Shown here piece after piece: positions 17,988 through 28,046 of a stretch of DNA of 64,000 nucleotides (positions are counted from its first letter, which is position 1; each line of letters begins with the position of its first letter). The notes below the pieces were generated by a model, which ran no database searches, had not been told where the DNA came from, and saw nothing but the letters and a program-made list of their open reading frames with translations. The translations under genes were made by a program, and so were the position numbers. Source of the DNA: Anaerobacillus sp. CMMVII (GTDB taxonomy: Bacteria; Bacillota; Bacilli; Bacillales; Anaerobacillaceae); assembly GCF_025377685.1 (NCBI RefSeq), contig NZ_JACEHK010000017.1, positions 248,001 to 312,000 of the forward strand. Reading direction: 5' to 3'.

Positions 17988-18087
17988 GAGTTTAGAGTGT
18001 AAAGTGTAAAGTTTAGAGTGTTGTGAGTTTTAACCGCGAAGCAAAACCCTCACAGACTCTACACTCTACACTATAAACTCTACACTA
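17988..18087. repeat. Heptamer palindrome, element 2 (hprK-lgt)
   Basis: The left arm of GTGTAAA/GTTTAGA heptamers and the right arm of CTACACT/ATAAACT heptamers are imperfectly complementary around GCGAAGC. It starts 3 bases after the hprK stop and ends 20 bases before the lgt start. Confidence 0.85.
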
Positions 18088-18107
18088 AAAAAGAAAGAGG
18101 TGCTTAG

Positions 18108-18959
18108 ATGATTTATCAAATTCAGCCATTGAACCCTGTGGCGCTTGATCTAGGGTTTCTTACTGTCTACTGGTATGGGCTAATTATTGGGTTTGGAGCG
18201 TTTTTAGGATATTTACTAGCAAATCGAGAGGCAGTGAAGCGTGGCTTACCAAAAGACATGTTCGCTGATGTTTTGCTCTATGCCATTCCGGTTGCAATTA
18301 TTTCAGCGAGACTTTATTATGTCATTTTTAAGTGGGATTACTATAGTCAACATCCAGGTCAAATTTTGGCGATTTGGGAAGGTGGCTTGGCAATCCACGG
18401 TGGTTTAATTGGTGCACTTATTACTGGTTATATTTTTGCAAAAAAACGTGGCGTTTCGTTTTGGAAGCTTGCTGATATTGCCGCTCCAAGCATTTTACTA
18501 GGTCAGGCCATTGGTCGTTGGGGGAACTTTATGAACCAAGAGGCTCACGGTGGCCCAGTTGACCCTGAATTTTTGCATAGACTGCAATTACCGCAATTCA
18601 TTATTGATCAGATGTACATTAATGGACAGCATTATCATCCAACATTTTTATATGAATCTCTTTGGAGTTTACTAGGGGTTGCCATCTTAATATATCTACG
18701 TCGCGTTAATTTACGCCGCGGTCAGCTATTCTTCGCGTATGTGATTTGGTATTCAGTAGGCAGATTTTTTATCGAAGGCTTACGTACTGATAGTTTAATG
18801 ATGTTTGATTTACTAAGAACCGCGCAGGTCGTATCGTTAGTTTCAATTATTGGCGCTGTGGTCCTGATTATTTATCGTAACAAAATGGGGCTAGCAGATG
18901 AGCGTTACCTAGATGCAGAACCAGAGAAGAAGAAAGTGAAGAAAAAGAAAAGCAAATAG
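18108..18959 (+). CDS. lgt: Prolipoprotein diacylglyceryl transferase
   Basis: The 283-residue, seven-TM membrane enzyme moves a diacylglyceryl group from phosphatidylglycerol to the lipobox cysteine of prolipoproteins. The Lgt signature [14 protein letters not shown] lies near residue 145, [12 protein letters not shown] near residue 97, and the essential Arg-containing [13 protein letters not shown] near residue 225. The C-terminus ends in a run of lysines. RBS AAGAGGTG lies just before ATG. It serves the several lipoproteins in this window. Order hprK-lgt-yvoD-ppaX matches B. subtilis. Confidence 0.95.
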   Translation: MIYQIQPLNPVALDLGFLTVYWYGLIIGFGAFLGYLLANREAVKRGLPKDMFADVLLYAIPVAIISARLYYVIFKWDYYSQHPGQILAIWEGGLAIHGGLIGALITGYIFAKKRGVSFWKLADIAAPSILLGQAIGRWGNFMNQEAHGGPVDPEFLHRLQLPQFIIDQMYINGQHYHPTFLYESLWSLLGVAILIYLRRVNLRRGQLFFAYVIWYSVGRFFIEGLRTDSLMMFDLLRTAQVVSLVSIIGAVVLIIYRNKMGLADERYLDAEPEKKKVKKKKSK

Positions 18960-18972
18960 GGAGTGAGAGATT

Positions 18973-19920
18973 TTGGGTAGTTTAAAAAGGGGCTTACTAG
19001 TAGGTTTAAAGACAACTTGGACATTAGGAAAAATCATTTTTCCAATTACCCTTTTGGTGACGATTATTGGTCATACGCCACTATTAAAGTGGCTAGCTCA
19101 AATTCTCTCACCAGTGATGAGTATTCTCGGATTGTCTGGTGAAGCGGCCATTCCGTTAGTACTTGGAAATGTATTAAATTTGTATGCAGCGATAGGGGCA
19201 ATACTCACACTAGATTTATCAGTAAAAGAGGTTTTTATATTAGCAGTCATGCTTTCATTTTCTCATAACTTACTAGTTGAATCGGCCGTAGCCACAAAAG
19301 TCGGCATTCGCATGTCAGTCGTCCTTGGTGTTCGTATCGGACTCGCGCTTTTTTCAGGCTTAGCGATCAATTTTTTCTGGGATGGCGGTAGTGAACAAGC
19401 CCAATACGGTTTCGTTTCAACAGGTACTCAGGGCGAAGTCACTGGCTGGGGAGCAATCATCTACCAAGGTTTGGAGAGTGCAACATTAGGTGTTTTCCAA
19501 TTAGCACTAATTGTCATTCCGATTATGGTTGCCGTGCAAATCATGAAAGATTTAAACTGGCTCACCTGGTTTTCAAAGGCCATGTCACCATTTACGAGGA
19601 TGCTCGGAATGAAAGAAAACACTTCGACCACATTAGCCGCAGGGCTTGTTTTTGGCCTAGCATACGGCGCCGGCGTGATGATGCAAGCAGTGAAAGAAGA
19701 CGGCGTCAAAAAGAAAGATTTATATTTAGCCTTTATTTTTCTCGTCGCCTGCCATGCCGTCGTCGAAGATACCTTACTCTTTATTCCCTTAGGCATCCCG
19801 ATTTGGCCGCTATTTCTCATCCGCCTGGTCACCGCCATCGTCCTGACGATGCTCGTTGCCTTTGTGTGGAACCGGCTTGAGAAGAATGGCCAAGTTACAG
19901 AAGAAAAAGAAGTGATATAG
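18973..19920 (+). CDS. yvoD: Nucleoside-recognition (Gate) domain membrane protein (YvoD)
   Basis: The 315-residue protein has about eight hydrophobic segments and two Gate/nucleoside-recognition modules, with typical signatures LGNVLNLYAAIGA and GLVFGLAYGAGVMMQ. These proteins are related to spore maturation proteins SpmA/SpmB, and their transported substrate is unknown. The start is TTG at 18973 with GGGAGTGAGAG upstream, 13 bases after lgt. It belongs to the hprK-lgt-yvoD-ppaX-yvoF cluster known from B. subtilis. Confidence 0.88.
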   Translation: MGSLKRGLLVGLKTTWTLGKIIFPITLLVTIIGHTPLLKWLAQILSPVMSILGLSGEAAIPLVLGNVLNLYAAIGAILTLDLSVKEVFILAVMLSFSHNLLVESAVATKVGIRMSVVLGVRIGLALFSGLAINFFWDGGSEQAQYGFVSTGTQGEVTGWGAIIYQGLESATLGVFQLALIVIPIMVAVQIMKDLNWLTWFSKAMSPFTRMLGMKENTSTTLAAGLVFGLAYGAGVMMQAVKEDGVKKKDLYLAFIFLVACHAVVEDTLLFIPLGIPIWPLFLIRLVTAIVLTMLVAFVWNRLEKNGQVTEEKEVI

Positions 19921-19923
19921 AGG

Positions 19924-20019
19924 TATGAGTTTTGAGTTATGAGTTAAGAGTCAAATGGGGCAAGCCTCGCAGCCATTACCCACGCAAACTCAACACTCAA
20001 CACTCAACACTTAAAACTA
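19924..20019. repeat. Heptamer palindrome, element 3 (yvoD-ppaX)
   Basis: Left arm TATGAGTTTTGAGTTATGAG and right arm of ACTCAAC heptamers flank GCCTCGCAGCC. It starts 3 bases after the yvoD stop and ends 17 bases before ppaX. Read as protein it would add about 35 meaningless residues to PpaX, so the upstream start is wrong. Confidence 0.85.
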
Positions 20020-20036
20020 TTAAAAGGAGTTCTAAC

Positions 20037-20687
20037 ATGAAAATAGATACGGTGTTATTTGATTTAGATGGTACATTAATTAATACGAACGAGCTAATTA
20101 TTGCTTCGTTTTTGCATACGTTAGATCATTATTTTCCGAATGAATATACGCGTGAAAAAGTCATCGAATTTATTGGGCCATCCTTACATGATAGCTTTAG
20201 TCGCTTAAACCCTGACAAAGTGGATGAGATGATTGATATGTACCGTACGTTTAATCATGAAAAGCATGATGAGTTGGTCTTAGAGTACGGGACTGTAAAG
20301 GAAACTGTAAAGGCTCTCCATGAAAAGGGTTATAAGCTAGCGGTCGTTACAACAAAGCGTTCAGATACGGCACGAATGGGCTTGAAGCTAATGGGTCTTG
20401 AGCCATACTTCCCAGTCCTTGTTGGGATTGATAACGTTGAAAAAGTTAAGCCTGACCCAGAGCCGCTGTTAAATGCACTTGAACAATTAGATTCATCACC
20501 TGAGCGAGCGATTATGGTTGGCGATAGCCAATATGACGTTCTAGGTGGAAAAAATACAGGTACGAAAACAGCTGCGGTTGCTTGGACAATTAAAGGCCGT
20601 GAATTTTTAGAAGCGTATGAGCCAGATGTGATGCTTGAAACAATGTCTGACTTGCTCACGTACCTAGGAGAAGATTCTCTTGGCTAG
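20037..20687 (+). CDS. ppaX: Pyrophosphatase PpaX (HAD family)
   Basis: The 216-residue HAD-superfamily hydrolase has the nucleophile motif FDLDGT (Asp9, Asp11), motif II TTKRSD and motif [15 protein letters not shown]. In B. subtilis PpaX hydrolyses pyrophosphate released by HPr phosphorolysis, pulling the HprK phosphorylase reaction, which fits its place downstream of hprK. ATG at 20037 follows AAGGAG and gives exactly the usual length. The last codons overlap the start of the next gene by 8 bases. Confidence 0.93.
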   Translation: MKIDTVLFDLDGTLINTNELIIASFLHTLDHYFPNEYTREKVIEFIGPSLHDSFSRLNPDKVDEMIDMYRTFNHEKHDELVLEYGTVKETVKALHEKGYKLAVVTTKRSDTARMGLKLMGLEPYFPVLVGIDNVEKVKPDPEPLLNALEQLDSSPERAIMVGDSQYDVLGGKNTGTKTAAVAWTIKGREFLEAYEPDVMLETMSDLLTYLGEDSLG

Positions 20688-21177
20688 ACGTACGACACGC
20701 TATCCAGTTGAAGGCGCAAATTCCCTTTGGCAAATCTACAAAACGGTGCCCTTTTTAAAGGTCATGAAAAATTTTGTTATCATCCAAATTGCTCGCTACA
20801 CCCCTTCAGTCGCCGTTAAAAATTGGCTTTACCGCACATTTTTACGGATGAAGGTAGGCGATCAAACGGCTGTAGCTCTCATGGTGATGATGGATATTAT
20901 GTTTCCTGAAAAAATCAGTATCGGTAGGAATTCAGTGATTGGCTACAACACCACGATACTAGCGCATGAATACTTAGTTAACGAATACCGCCTTGGTGAG
21001 GTCATTATTGGTGATGAAGTTATGGTTGGTGCGAACACCACGATTTTGCCTGGTGTAACCATCGGTGACCGAGCAATTGTTGCTGCCGGTTCCCTCGTCC
21101 ATAAAGACGTCCCAGCCGGTGCCTTTGTCGGCGGAAATCCAATGCAGATCATTAGAGAAGCAGACAGCCCTAACTAG
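20680..21177 (+). CDS. yvoF: Hexapeptide-repeat acyltransferase (YvoF)
   Basis: The 165-residue protein has a left-handed beta-helix built of hexapeptide repeats ([42 protein letters not shown]) and ends with GNPMQII, typical of O-acetyltransferases of the LacA/Maa type. The acceptor is unknown. It starts with TTG inside the ppaX 3' end, so the two are coupled, and a terminator closes the operon. Confidence 0.88.
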   Translation: MARRTTRYPVEGANSLWQIYKTVPFLKVMKNFVIIQIARYTPSVAVKNWLYRTFLRMKVGDQTAVALMVMMDIMFPEKISIGRNSVIGYNTTILAHEYLVNEYRLGEVIIGDEVMVGANTTILPGVTIGDRAIVAAGSLVHKDVPAGAFVGGNPMQIIREADSPN

Positions 21178-21192
21178 ATGGGTAAAAATGAA

Positions 21193-21218
21193 ACAAGCCG
21201 GGGAGGCTTGTTTTTTTT
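21193..21218 (+). terminator. Intrinsic terminator of the hprK-yvoF operon
   Basis: ACAAGCC-GGGGA-GGCTTGT hairpin followed by eight T residues, 15 bases after the yvoF stop. Confidence 0.9.
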
Positions 21219-21231
21219 CCGTCTCATCGCA

Positions 21232-21346
21232 AATGATAGAATAACGCGTCGATTTGATAGGATAAATGAGAAATTGATTGAATAATTTGGGAAATGAGAG
21301 AATAACCTCAGGAAATGATTGAATAAGTAAGCAATTTGAATGAATA
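21232..21346. repeat. 21-bp GAATAA repeat array, locus 3
   Basis: Five 21-bp units of the form ATGATTGAATAA-N4-GGGAA, with TAGAATAAC and AGAATAACC variants, lie between the yvoF terminator and the next gene. Confidence 0.75.
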
Positions 21347-21424
21347 GCTAACTTCACGACCTTCATAAGGTGATTTGCCCTAACAACCCCGCCGTAAATT
21401 CGCAAAAAATCATCCCAAAACTCA

Positions 21425-21463
21425 AAAAACCACCACAAGCCAGTGTACGGTCGTGGTGGTTTA
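21425..21463. repeat. Hairpin AAACCACCAC/GTGGTGGTTT
   Basis: Perfect 10-bp arms. The T run is on the minus-strand side, so it reads as a leftward terminator, although no leftward gene ends here. It may be a relic, or a leader structure for the gene at 21591. Confidence 0.45.
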
Positions 21464-21590
21464 TTACATTTATCCCTTATAAAACCGAATATTCTAAAAA
21501 TACTAGCTTTCCTCCGCCGTTTCCTTTATCATTTTTACTACAGATAATTTCTCACATAAGAGTGGCAAACTTTGTAATGGAGGAATGGAA

Positions 21591-22652
21591 ATGAATACTT
21601 TTGAAATTGCAGTTATTCCTGGGGATGGGATTGGCAATGAAGTGGTGCCAGCTGCTCTCCGTGTTCTTGAGGCGGCTAGTGAAATTGATGGGGGACTTTC
21701 TTTTAAATGGACAAACTTTCCGTGGGGTTGTCAGTATTACCTTGAGCATGGAAAGATGATGTCTGATGATGGGATTGCTGCATTAAAGAATTTTGATCAA
21801 ATATTTTTAGGGTCAGTCGGAATGCCAAACCTTGTTCCCGACCATATCTCGCTATGGGGACTGTTAATTAAAATTCGCCGTGAAATGAAACAAGCGATTA
21901 ATCTACGTCCGGTAAAACTGCTCCGTGGCCTTAATTCGCCACTTAAAAATCCGAAAGATTTCGATTTTGTCGTCGTTCGCGAAAATTCAGAAGGTGAATA
22001 TTCAGAGAGCGGTGGACGGATCCATCAAGGTGAAGAAGAGATTGCGATTCAAAATGCGATTTTTACCCGCAAAAGTACCGAACGTGCGATGAAATATGCC
22101 TTCGAATTAGCAAGCCAACAAAAAAATCATGTAACGAGCGCAACGAAATCCAATGGAATTACATACAGTATGCCGTTCTGGGATGATGTCTTTCAAGATG
22201 TTCAAAAGCACTATCCAGATATTAAAACAACCAGTACACATATTGACGCGTTAGCAGCATTTTTGGTGATGAAGCCAGAAGTTTTTGATGTCATTGTAGC
22301 TTCCAACCTCTTTGGTGATATTCTTACCGATTTAGGTGGCGCCATCATGGGCAGTATTGGCGTTGCGCCTGCTGCTAATTTGAATATTGAGAGACAATAT
22401 CCGTCGATGTTTGAACCTGTTCATGGGTCTGCTCCAGATATTGTCGGAAGGGGCATTGCAAACCCAATTGGCCAAATTTGGACCGGGAAGATGATGCTAG
22501 ATTTTCTCGGGTACAACGAAATTGGCTCACTCATTCTTGCGGCCGTTGAGGATACACTAGAGTCAGGGATTAAGACCGGTGACCTTGGTGGTACCGCAAC
22601 AACAGAAGAAGTAACAAATGCAGTAATCAAAAATCTAAAGAAACGTAGCTAG
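21591..22652 (+). CDS. Tartrate/D-malate dehydrogenase family (isopropylmalate dehydrogenase superfamily)
   Basis: The 353-residue decarboxylating dehydrogenase starts IAVIPGDGIGNEVVPAAL and has the substrate/metal motif SNLFGDILTDLGG and the C-terminal GDLGGTATTEEV. The stretch SLWGLLIKIRREMKQAINLRP is characteristic of the tartrate dehydrogenase/D-malate dehydrogenase branch (B. subtilis YcsA-like) rather than LeuB. It would oxidise and decarboxylate D-malate or tartrate with NAD. ATG at 21591 is chosen because GGAGG is then 7 bases upstream; an ATG at 21585 is too close. It is monocistronic, with its own terminator. Confidence 0.85.
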   Translation: MNTFEIAVIPGDGIGNEVVPAALRVLEAASEIDGGLSFKWTNFPWGCQYYLEHGKMMSDDGIAALKNFDQIFLGSVGMPNLVPDHISLWGLLIKIRREMKQAINLRPVKLLRGLNSPLKNPKDFDFVVVRENSEGEYSESGGRIHQGEEEIAIQNAIFTRKSTERAMKYAFELASQQKNHVTSATKSNGITYSMPFWDDVFQDVQKHYPDIKTTSTHIDALAAFLVMKPEVFDVIVASNLFGDILTDLGGAIMGSIGVAPAANLNIERQYPSMFEPVHGSAPDIVGRGIANPIGQIWTGKMMLDFLGYNEIGSLILAAVEDTLESGIKTGDLGGTATTEEVTNAVIKNLKKRS

Positions 22653-22662
22653 AATTTGAGGG

Positions 22663-22693
22663 AATAGCTTGGAAAATCTCCAGGCTATTTTTT
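22663..22693 (+). terminator. Intrinsic terminator after the tartrate dehydrogenase-like gene
   Basis: AATAGC-TTGGA pairs with TCCA-GGCTATT and is followed by a T run, 10 bases after the stop. Confidence 0.85.
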
Positions 22694-22763
22694 ATAGGGA
22701 TTTCGCTACGATGTGAACTTTCTAAAAATTTGCACATACTACCACTAAAACAGCACAAAAAGG

Positions 22764-22792
22764 TTGACGGGTATATCTGAGCGGTGTAGACT
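22764..22792 (+). promoter_or_regulatory. SigA-type promoter of the his operon
   Basis: TTGACG and TAGACT are separated by exactly 17 bases, 66 bp before hisZ. I see no T-box or attenuator structure in the leader. Confidence 0.65.
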
Positions 22793-22858
22793 ACTACTTA
22801 AGATCCTTTATCATATTAGCAGAGTAAAGTGTACAGATAGAAGAACGGAGTGTGAGGA

Positions 22859-24040
22859 ATGTCAAAGCCATTTATGTTTGAAAAGCCAATTGGAATGCGT
22901 GATACGCTTCCACAATTATATGAAGCTAAGAACCAAATCCGCCAAGCGATGAGAACAGAAGTAAAGCTTTGGGGTTACCAACCAATTGAAACACCGACGT
23001 TAGAATACTATGAAACTGTTGGGGTCGCCTCGGCGATTTTAGATCAGCAGTTGTTTAAACTTTTAGACCAACGCGGCAATACGCTTGTGTTACGTCCTGA
23101 TATGACCGCACCAATTGCCAGACTTGCTGCATCAAGCTTAAAAGATGTCAGTACGCCGCTACGATTAGCCTATGATACAAATGTTTTCCGCTCGCAACAC
23201 GACGAAGGCGGACGACCAGCGGAATTTGAACAAATCGGTGTCGAGTTAATCGGTGATGAAACGAGTAGTGCTGATGGTGAGGTCATTGCGCTAATGATCG
23301 CTTCTTTGAAAAAAGCAGGTCTCAACCATTTTAAAATTGCCATCGGTCACGTTGGTTATGTGAATGCCTTGTTAGTCGATATCGTCGGCAATGAAGAGCG
23401 CGCCAATACGCTCCGCCGCTATTTATATGAAAAAAATTACGTTGGCTACCGCCAGCATGTGAAAAGCCTATCCCTATCATCGATTGATAAAAGTCGCCTA
23501 CTTCAACTACTTAATCTACGTGGCGATTTTTCAAAATTGACTCTCGCAAAAGAGCTCGTCACAAACGGTGAAGCGAAAAAAGCGCTCGATGAACTTGAGA
23601 AACTTTGGGGTGTCCTTGATTGCTACGAAATTACTGATTTTGTCAAACTAGACCTAAACCTAGTTATGCATATGAGCTATTATACCGGTGCCGTTTTCGA
23701 AGCCTACAGCGATAACCTCGGGACACCAATCGCCTCAGGAGGTCGCTATGATGAATTGCTTCAAAAGTTCAATCGTCCGGCACCAGCCACTGGCTTTGGC
23801 ATCCGTTTAGATTTACTTGTTAAAGCCCTCGGCGTCACCGCAGAAAAAGAGGCAATTACCTGTATCATTTACTCAAACGAACGCCGTAAAGATGCGATCG
23901 AACTAGCCAAAGAAAAACGCCTTGAAGGCACGGCAGTCATTCTTCAGGATCTCTCAGGTGTCAAAGACGTCGATCAATTTTCCAAAAGCTATGAAGATAT
24001 CATTTATTGCATCGGCAAAAACGGAAAGGGGGACAACTAA
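22859..24040 (+). CDS. hisZ: ATP phosphoribosyltransferase regulatory subunit HisZ
   Basis: The 393-residue paralogue of histidyl-tRNA synthetase has class II synthetase motifs: motif 2-like RLAYDTNVFRSQ, and GGRYDELLQKFNRPAPATGFG near residue 300. It lacks the tRNA-binding C-terminal domain. It forms the regulatory part of the HisG-HisZ complex that catalyses and senses the first step of histidine synthesis. It abuts hisG directly. First gene of an eight-gene his operon. Confidence 0.93.
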   Translation: MSKPFMFEKPIGMRDTLPQLYEAKNQIRQAMRTEVKLWGYQPIETPTLEYYETVGVASAILDQQLFKLLDQRGNTLVLRPDMTAPIARLAASSLKDVSTPLRLAYDTNVFRSQHDEGGRPAEFEQIGVELIGDETSSADGEVIALMIASLKKAGLNHFKIAIGHVGYVNALLVDIVGNEERANTLRRYLYEKNYVGYRQHVKSLSLSSIDKSRLLQLLNLRGDFSKLTLAKELVTNGEAKKALDELEKLWGVLDCYEITDFVKLDLNLVMHMSYYTGAVFEAYSDNLGTPIASGGRYDELLQKFNRPAPATGFGIRLDLLVKALGVTAEKEAITCIIYSNERRKDAIELAKEKRLEGTAVILQDLSGVKDVDQFSKSYEDIIYCIGKNGKGDN

Positions 24041-24673
24041 ATGCTAACAGTAGCAATGCCAAAAGGACGAATTTTTGAAGAAGCTGTTGAACTGCTTCGG
24101 AAAGCGGGTTACGATCTTCCGCCTGAGTTTGAAGACAGCCGTCGCTTGATCATTGATGCACCTGAAGCGGGCATGCGCTTTATTTTAGCGAAACCAATGG
24201 ATGTCCCTACCTACGTCGAGCACGGTGTCGCCGATATTGGGGTGGCTGGAAAAGACACGATGATTGAAGAAGAGCGTGACGTTTACGAAGTGCTCGATCT
24301 GAAAATTAGCGAATGCTACATGGCCGTTGCAGCACTGCCAACCTATGAAAAAAGCAATGACATCGCTCCAAAAGTTGCTTCAAAATACCCGAACCTAGCC
24401 GCCAGCTACTTCCGCGAACAAGGCGAGCAGGTCGAAATTATAAAATTGAACGGATCAATCGAACTTGCACCACTAATTGGCCTGGCCGATCGAATCGTTG
24501 ATATTGTTTCAACCGGTAGTACCTTAAGAGCAAACGGGCTTGTCGAGCTTGAGAAAATCGTCACGATTACATCCCGACTGATCGTCAATCCAGTTAGCTA
24601 CCGCATGAAGGACGCCATCATCGACGAAGTGGTCGAGCGCCTAGCTGCCGTTATCGAGGGGGAAGAACAATGA
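24041..24673 (+). CDS. hisG: ATP phosphoribosyltransferase, short form (HisG)
   Basis: The 210-residue short-form catalytic subunit lacks the C-terminal regulatory domain and therefore needs HisZ, which is encoded just upstream. Motifs: [14 protein letters not shown] at the start, the DIGVAGKD loop, and the phosphate-binding [14 protein letters not shown] near residue 155. It joins ATP and PRPP in the first committed step of histidine synthesis. hisD overlaps its end by 4 bases. Confidence 0.95.
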   Translation: MLTVAMPKGRIFEEAVELLRKAGYDLPPEFEDSRRLIIDAPEAGMRFILAKPMDVPTYVEHGVADIGVAGKDTMIEEERDVYEVLDLKISECYMAVAALPTYEKSNDIAPKVASKYPNLAASYFREQGEQVEIIKLNGSIELAPLIGLADRIVDIVSTGSTLRANGLVELEKIVTITSRLIVNPVSYRMKDAIIDEVVERLAAVIEGEEQ

Positions 24674-25959
24674 AAATCGAGAAAGTAACGTCCAAAGTCT
24701 CATTAAAACGCAGCATCGACCAAGGAACAGACGCTCAGCAACAAGCTGTTACAGCGATTATTGAGCAAGTTCGATCTGAAGGTGATGCGTCAGTTCGTGC
24801 CCTAACGGAAAAATTCGATGGGGCTACACTCTCAAGTTTTAAAGTGACCGACCAAGAACTAGAAGAAGCCTACGCACAAATTGATGACAATGTCCTTGCT
24901 GCGCTTCGCGAGGCAAGTGAGAATATCCGCCGCTTCCATGAACGTCAAAAGCGCCAGTCATGGTTGACAACTGAAGCGGATGGGACGATTTTAGGTCAGA
25001 AAATCACGCCACTAGACTCAGTTGGCGTCTACGTTCCTGGTGGAACAGCTGCTTACCCATCATCCATTTTAATGAACGTCATCCCAGCCCAAGTGGCCGA
25101 AGTCAAAAAGATTGTTATGGTTTCCCCACCAGGAAAAGATGGCCGCCTTCCGGCTGGCGTTTTAGTCGCAGCCAAGGAATTAGGCGTAGAACATATTTAT
25201 AAAATGGGTGGTGCGCAAGCTGTCGCAGCGCTCGCCTACGGAACCGAAACAGTCCCTGCCGTCGACAAAATTGTTGGACCAGGCAACATCTACGTAGCCC
25301 TCGCTAAACGCGCTGTCTTTGGTCACGTTGACATTGACATGATCGCCGGCCCAAGTGAAATTGTTGTTCTAGCAGATGAAGGTGCAAACCCTGGGTACAT
25401 AGCTGCTGACCTATTATCACAAGCAGAACACGATGCACTAGCATCAGCTGTTTTAGTGACGCCATCAAGAGAACTAGCTGAAGCTGTGTCTCTCGAAGTA
25501 GAAAAGCAACTCGCGACGCTACCACGTAAAGAAATTGCCGCAGCATCAATCCGCGATTACGGAGCGATTTATGTGACGAAGGATTTAGATGAAGCAATCG
25601 ACGTTGTCAATGAACTAGCACCAGAGCATCTAGAGGTTCTGACTGCCGAGCCAATGGCGCTCTTAGGGAAAATTCGTCACGCTGGAGCAATCTTCTTAGG
25701 ACCATATAGCTCAGAGCCAGTTGGCGACTACTTTGCCGGGCCAAATCACGTCTTACCAACAAACGGGACAGCACGCTTCTCAAGCCCACTAAACGTAGAC
25801 GATTTCACAAAAAAATCAAGCATCATTTCCTATAGCAAAACGGCCATGCTAAATAACGGCCACAAAATCGCCGCACTCGCCCGCCTCGAAGGCCTCGAAG
25901 CCCACGCCCGCGCGGTAGAAATTCGATTGGTGTCTGACACCGCTCGTGGACAATTTTAA
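24670..25959 (+). CDS. hisD: Histidinol dehydrogenase
   Basis: The 429-residue zinc enzyme oxidises histidinol to histidine in the last two steps of the pathway. The family motifs [15 protein letters not shown] and [12 protein letters not shown] are present, and the catalytic Glu-His pair lies in [11 protein letters not shown] (about residue 325). The last ten residues ([10 protein letters not shown]) are encoded by a GGTGTCTGACACC palindrome also found near azoR, so the repeat seems to have altered the C-terminus. ATGA overlap with hisG. Confidence 0.94.
   Translation: MKIEKVTSKVSLKRSIDQGTDAQQQAVTAIIEQVRSEGDASVRALTEKFDGATLSSFKVTDQELEEAYAQIDDNVLAALREASENIRRFHERQKRQSWLTTEADGTILGQKITPLDSVGVYVPGGTAAYPSSILMNVIPAQVAEVKKIVMVSPPGKDGRLPAGVLVAAKELGVEHIYKMGGAQAVAALAYGTETVPAVDKIVGPGNIYVALAKRAVFGHVDIDMIAGPSEIVVLADEGANPGYIAADLLSQAEHDALASAVLVTPSRELAEAVSLEVEKQLATLPRKEIAAASIRDYGAIYVTKDLDEAIDVVNELAPEHLEVLTAEPMALLGKIRHAGAIFLGPYSSEPVGDYFAGPNHVLPTNGTARFSSPLNVDDFTKKSSIISYSKTAMLNNGHKIAALARLEGLEAHARAVEIRLVSDTARGQF
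25932..25944. repeat. GGTGTCTGACACC palindrome inside the hisD 3' end
   Basis: A 13-bp palindrome, the same core as in the element at 2088-2217, lies within the last codons of hisD. A further hairpin AAGTCC/GGACTT follows at 25964-25984 before hisB. Confidence 0.6.
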
Positions 25960-26074
25960 TCATAAGTCCACGCCAGGGGGACTTTCTCCTTGTAACCTCG
26001 AAGGAAAATGGTAGTATGCAAAAATGTTGAAGGTAGACTTAGAAACTTAGATAGATTGATTGGAGGAAGGGAAA

Positions 26075-26662
26075 TTGAGTAGAACGGCTGGTATTGAACG
26101 GAATACGAATGAAACGCAAATTAAGCTTGAGTTACAAATAGATGGTGAGGGCAAGGCGAATATTCAAACGCCTGTGCCATTCCTTAATCATATGCTTGAC
26201 CTTTGGACGAAGCATGGTCTTTTTGATTTAACGATTGAAGCCAATGGAGATGTTGAGATCGATGATCATCACACAACAGAGGATATTGGGATTTGTTTAG
26301 GAATAGCGCTAAAAGATGCGCTTGGTGATAAAAAAGGCATTAAGCGTTATGGTAGTGCGATGGTCCCGATGGACGAAACGCTTGCTCAGGTTGTCGTCGA
26401 TTTAAGTAATCGTCCGCACTTAGAATACCGGGCAGAGCTTCCAAGTGCGAAAGTTGGAACGTTTGATACAGAGCTTGTCCATGAATTTCTATGGAAGTTT
26501 GCGCTTGAAGCAAGAATCAACCTTCACGTGATCGTTCATTACGGAACGAATACGCACCACATCATCGAAGCGATATTTAAAGCGTTAGCGAGAGCGCTGG
26601 ATGAGGCAACAACGGTCGATCCGCGCATTAAAGGAGTGCCATCAACGAAAGGGATGTTATAG
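26075..26662 (+). CDS. hisB: Imidazoleglycerol-phosphate dehydratase
   Basis: The 195-residue manganese enzyme dehydrates imidazoleglycerol phosphate. The two metal-binding histidine clusters are visible: DDHHTTED near residue 64 and [16 protein letters not shown] near residue 165. TTG at 26075 is chosen because GGAGGAAGGG lies just upstream and [11 protein letters not shown] is the usual N-terminus; the frame is open to 26060. It is preceded by a 115-bp gap after hisD and followed without a gap by hisH. Confidence 0.95.
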   Translation: MSRTAGIERNTNETQIKLELQIDGEGKANIQTPVPFLNHMLDLWTKHGLFDLTIEANGDVEIDDHHTTEDIGICLGIALKDALGDKKGIKRYGSAMVPMDETLAQVVVDLSNRPHLEYRAELPSAKVGTFDTELVHEFLWKFALEARINLHVIVHYGTNTHHIIEAIFKALARALDEATTVDPRIKGVPSTKGML

Positions 26663-27310
26663 ATGATTGGAATTGTTGATTATGGAATGGGCAATCTCCA
26701 TAGTGTCAGTAAAGCGTTAGAGCGTTTAAACTATGACTATTTTATTTCTGAAGATCAAGACGAGCTCCAAAAAGCGGATGGTCTCATTTTACCTGGGGTT
26801 GGTTCTTTCAAAGATGCCATGGCCATTCTCCGTTCTGAAAAATTAGATCAATTTTTACTGGAATGGGCGAGATCTGGAAAGCCTTTACTAGGAATTTGCC
26901 TCGGGATGCAGCTCCTTTTCGAAGAAAGCGAAGAGAATGGTGAAACCAAGGGCCTAGCGCTTCTTCAAGGCAAAGTGCGTCGCTTTAAGGGTGTAACCCA
27001 ATCAGGAGAGCGCTATAAAGTGCCGCACATGGGCTGGAACCGTCTTGAATTTCAGCAAAAACATCCGCTCTTAGACGATGTCGAGGAAGGGCACGTCTAT
27101 TTCGTTCACTCCTATGTCGTTCAAGGTATGGACCCAACACAATTACTAGCTAGTAGCAGCTACAATGGCGTTGTTCCTGCAGTTGTGGGCAAAAACAATG
27201 TCTTAGGAGCCCAATTTCACCCTGAAAAAAGCAGTACGGTCGGCATGAAGCTACTCGAAAACTTTGCAAACCTAGTAACGAAAAAGAGAGAGGCGAAAAT
27301 TCATGAGTAA
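26663..27310 (+). CDS. hisH: Imidazole glycerol phosphate synthase, glutaminase subunit HisH
   Basis: The 215-residue class I glutamine amidotransferase has a catalytic triad that can be read: Cys in [11 protein letters not shown] (about residue 80) and His/Glu in QFHPEKSS (about residues 190-193). It supplies ammonia to HisF. Its ATG directly follows the hisB stop, and hisA overlaps its end by 8 bases. Confidence 0.95.
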   Translation: MIGIVDYGMGNLHSVSKALERLNYDYFISEDQDELQKADGLILPGVGSFKDAMAILRSEKLDQFLLEWARSGKPLLGICLGMQLLFEESEENGETKGLALLQGKVRRFKGVTQSGERYKVPHMGWNRLEFQQKHPLLDDVEEGHVYFVHSYVVQGMDPTQLLASSSYNGVVPAVVGKNNVLGAQFHPEKSSTVGMKLLENFANLVTKKREAKIHE

Positions 27311-28046
27311 ATTTATCATTTATCCGGCGATTGATATTCGCGACGGGAATTGTGTTCGCCTCATTCAAGGAGACTATGACCAAGAAACGGTGTACGGCAA
27401 TTCTCCGTTAGACATGGCGAGACGTTTTGCAGAAGCGGGTGCAGAGTGGATCCACACGGTTGATCTAGACGGAGCCAAAGCAGGCCGACGCGTCAACCAT
27501 GAGCATGTCATCGCGATTGCGCGCGAGTTAGACGTAAAAGTACAGGTTGGCGGTGGCATCCGAACTCCGGAAGATGTGGCTGCTTACTTAGACAATGGCG
27601 TTGACCGGGTAATACTCGGAAGCTCGGCCATTAAAGATCCGGAATTTGTCAAAGCGATGCTAAAGCAATACGGTGAAAAAATTGCCATTGGCATCGATGC
27701 TAGAGACGGCTTTGTGGCAACGGAAGGCTGGCTTGAAACTTCGAAAGTGACCGCTGAAGCGTTAGGAATTGAACTTGCTAGTTTCGGTGCTGAGGTTTTT
27801 ATTTTTACCGACATATCCCGTGATGGCATGCTTTCAGGACCAAATACAGAAGCAATTGCCAAGCTTGCCCGTGCCACTGGCAAAGAGGTGATCGCTTCAG
27901 GTGGAGTGAGCTCGCTTGATGATATCACCGAGCTAAAGCAATTCGAAAAAGACGGGATTGCCGGTGCGATTACTGGAAAAGCCTTATATACAAACCAATT
28001 TACACTTGCAGAAGCGTTGGAACGAGGTGCTGCTAGTGTTAGCTAA
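27303..28046 (+). CDS. hisA: ProFAR isomerase HisA
   Basis: The 247-residue TIM-barrel isomerase opens the ring of ProFAR to PRFAR. The catalytic aspartates lie in PAIDIRDG (Asp near 10) and IGIDARDG (about 129). Phosphate-binding glycines lie in QVGGGIRT and [13 protein letters not shown] overlaps hisH, and hisF starts inside its last codons. Confidence 0.95.
   Translation: MSKFIIYPAIDIRDGNCVRLIQGDYDQETVYGNSPLDMARRFAEAGAEWIHTVDLDGAKAGRRVNHEHVIAIARELDVKVQVGGGIRTPEDVAAYLDNGVDRVILGSSAIKDPEFVKAMLKQYGEKIAIGIDARDGFVATEGWLETSKVTAEALGIELASFGAEVFIFTDISRDGMLSGPNTEAIAKLARATGKEVIASGGVSSLDDITELKQFEKDGIAGAITGKALYTNQFTLAEALERGAASVS

Noticed and set aside
17988-18087. Heptamer palindromes as transcription terminators
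   Set aside because: No T run follows the stem on either strand in most copies, and they lie inside operons that must be read through.
19932-20036. N-terminal extension of PpaX (also of Pgk and TpiA)
   Set aside because: The extensions are translated heptamer repeats; proper RBS and family length support the internal starts.
22653-22858. T-box or histidine attenuator before hisZ
   Set aside because: No AGGGTGG-type T-box sequence, no run of His codons and no terminator/antiterminator pair in the leader.
25304-25597. Antisense frames inside hisD, uvrA, glycolytic genes and subtilases
   Set aside because: They mirror strongly conserved genes in other frames, have no RBS and no family features.
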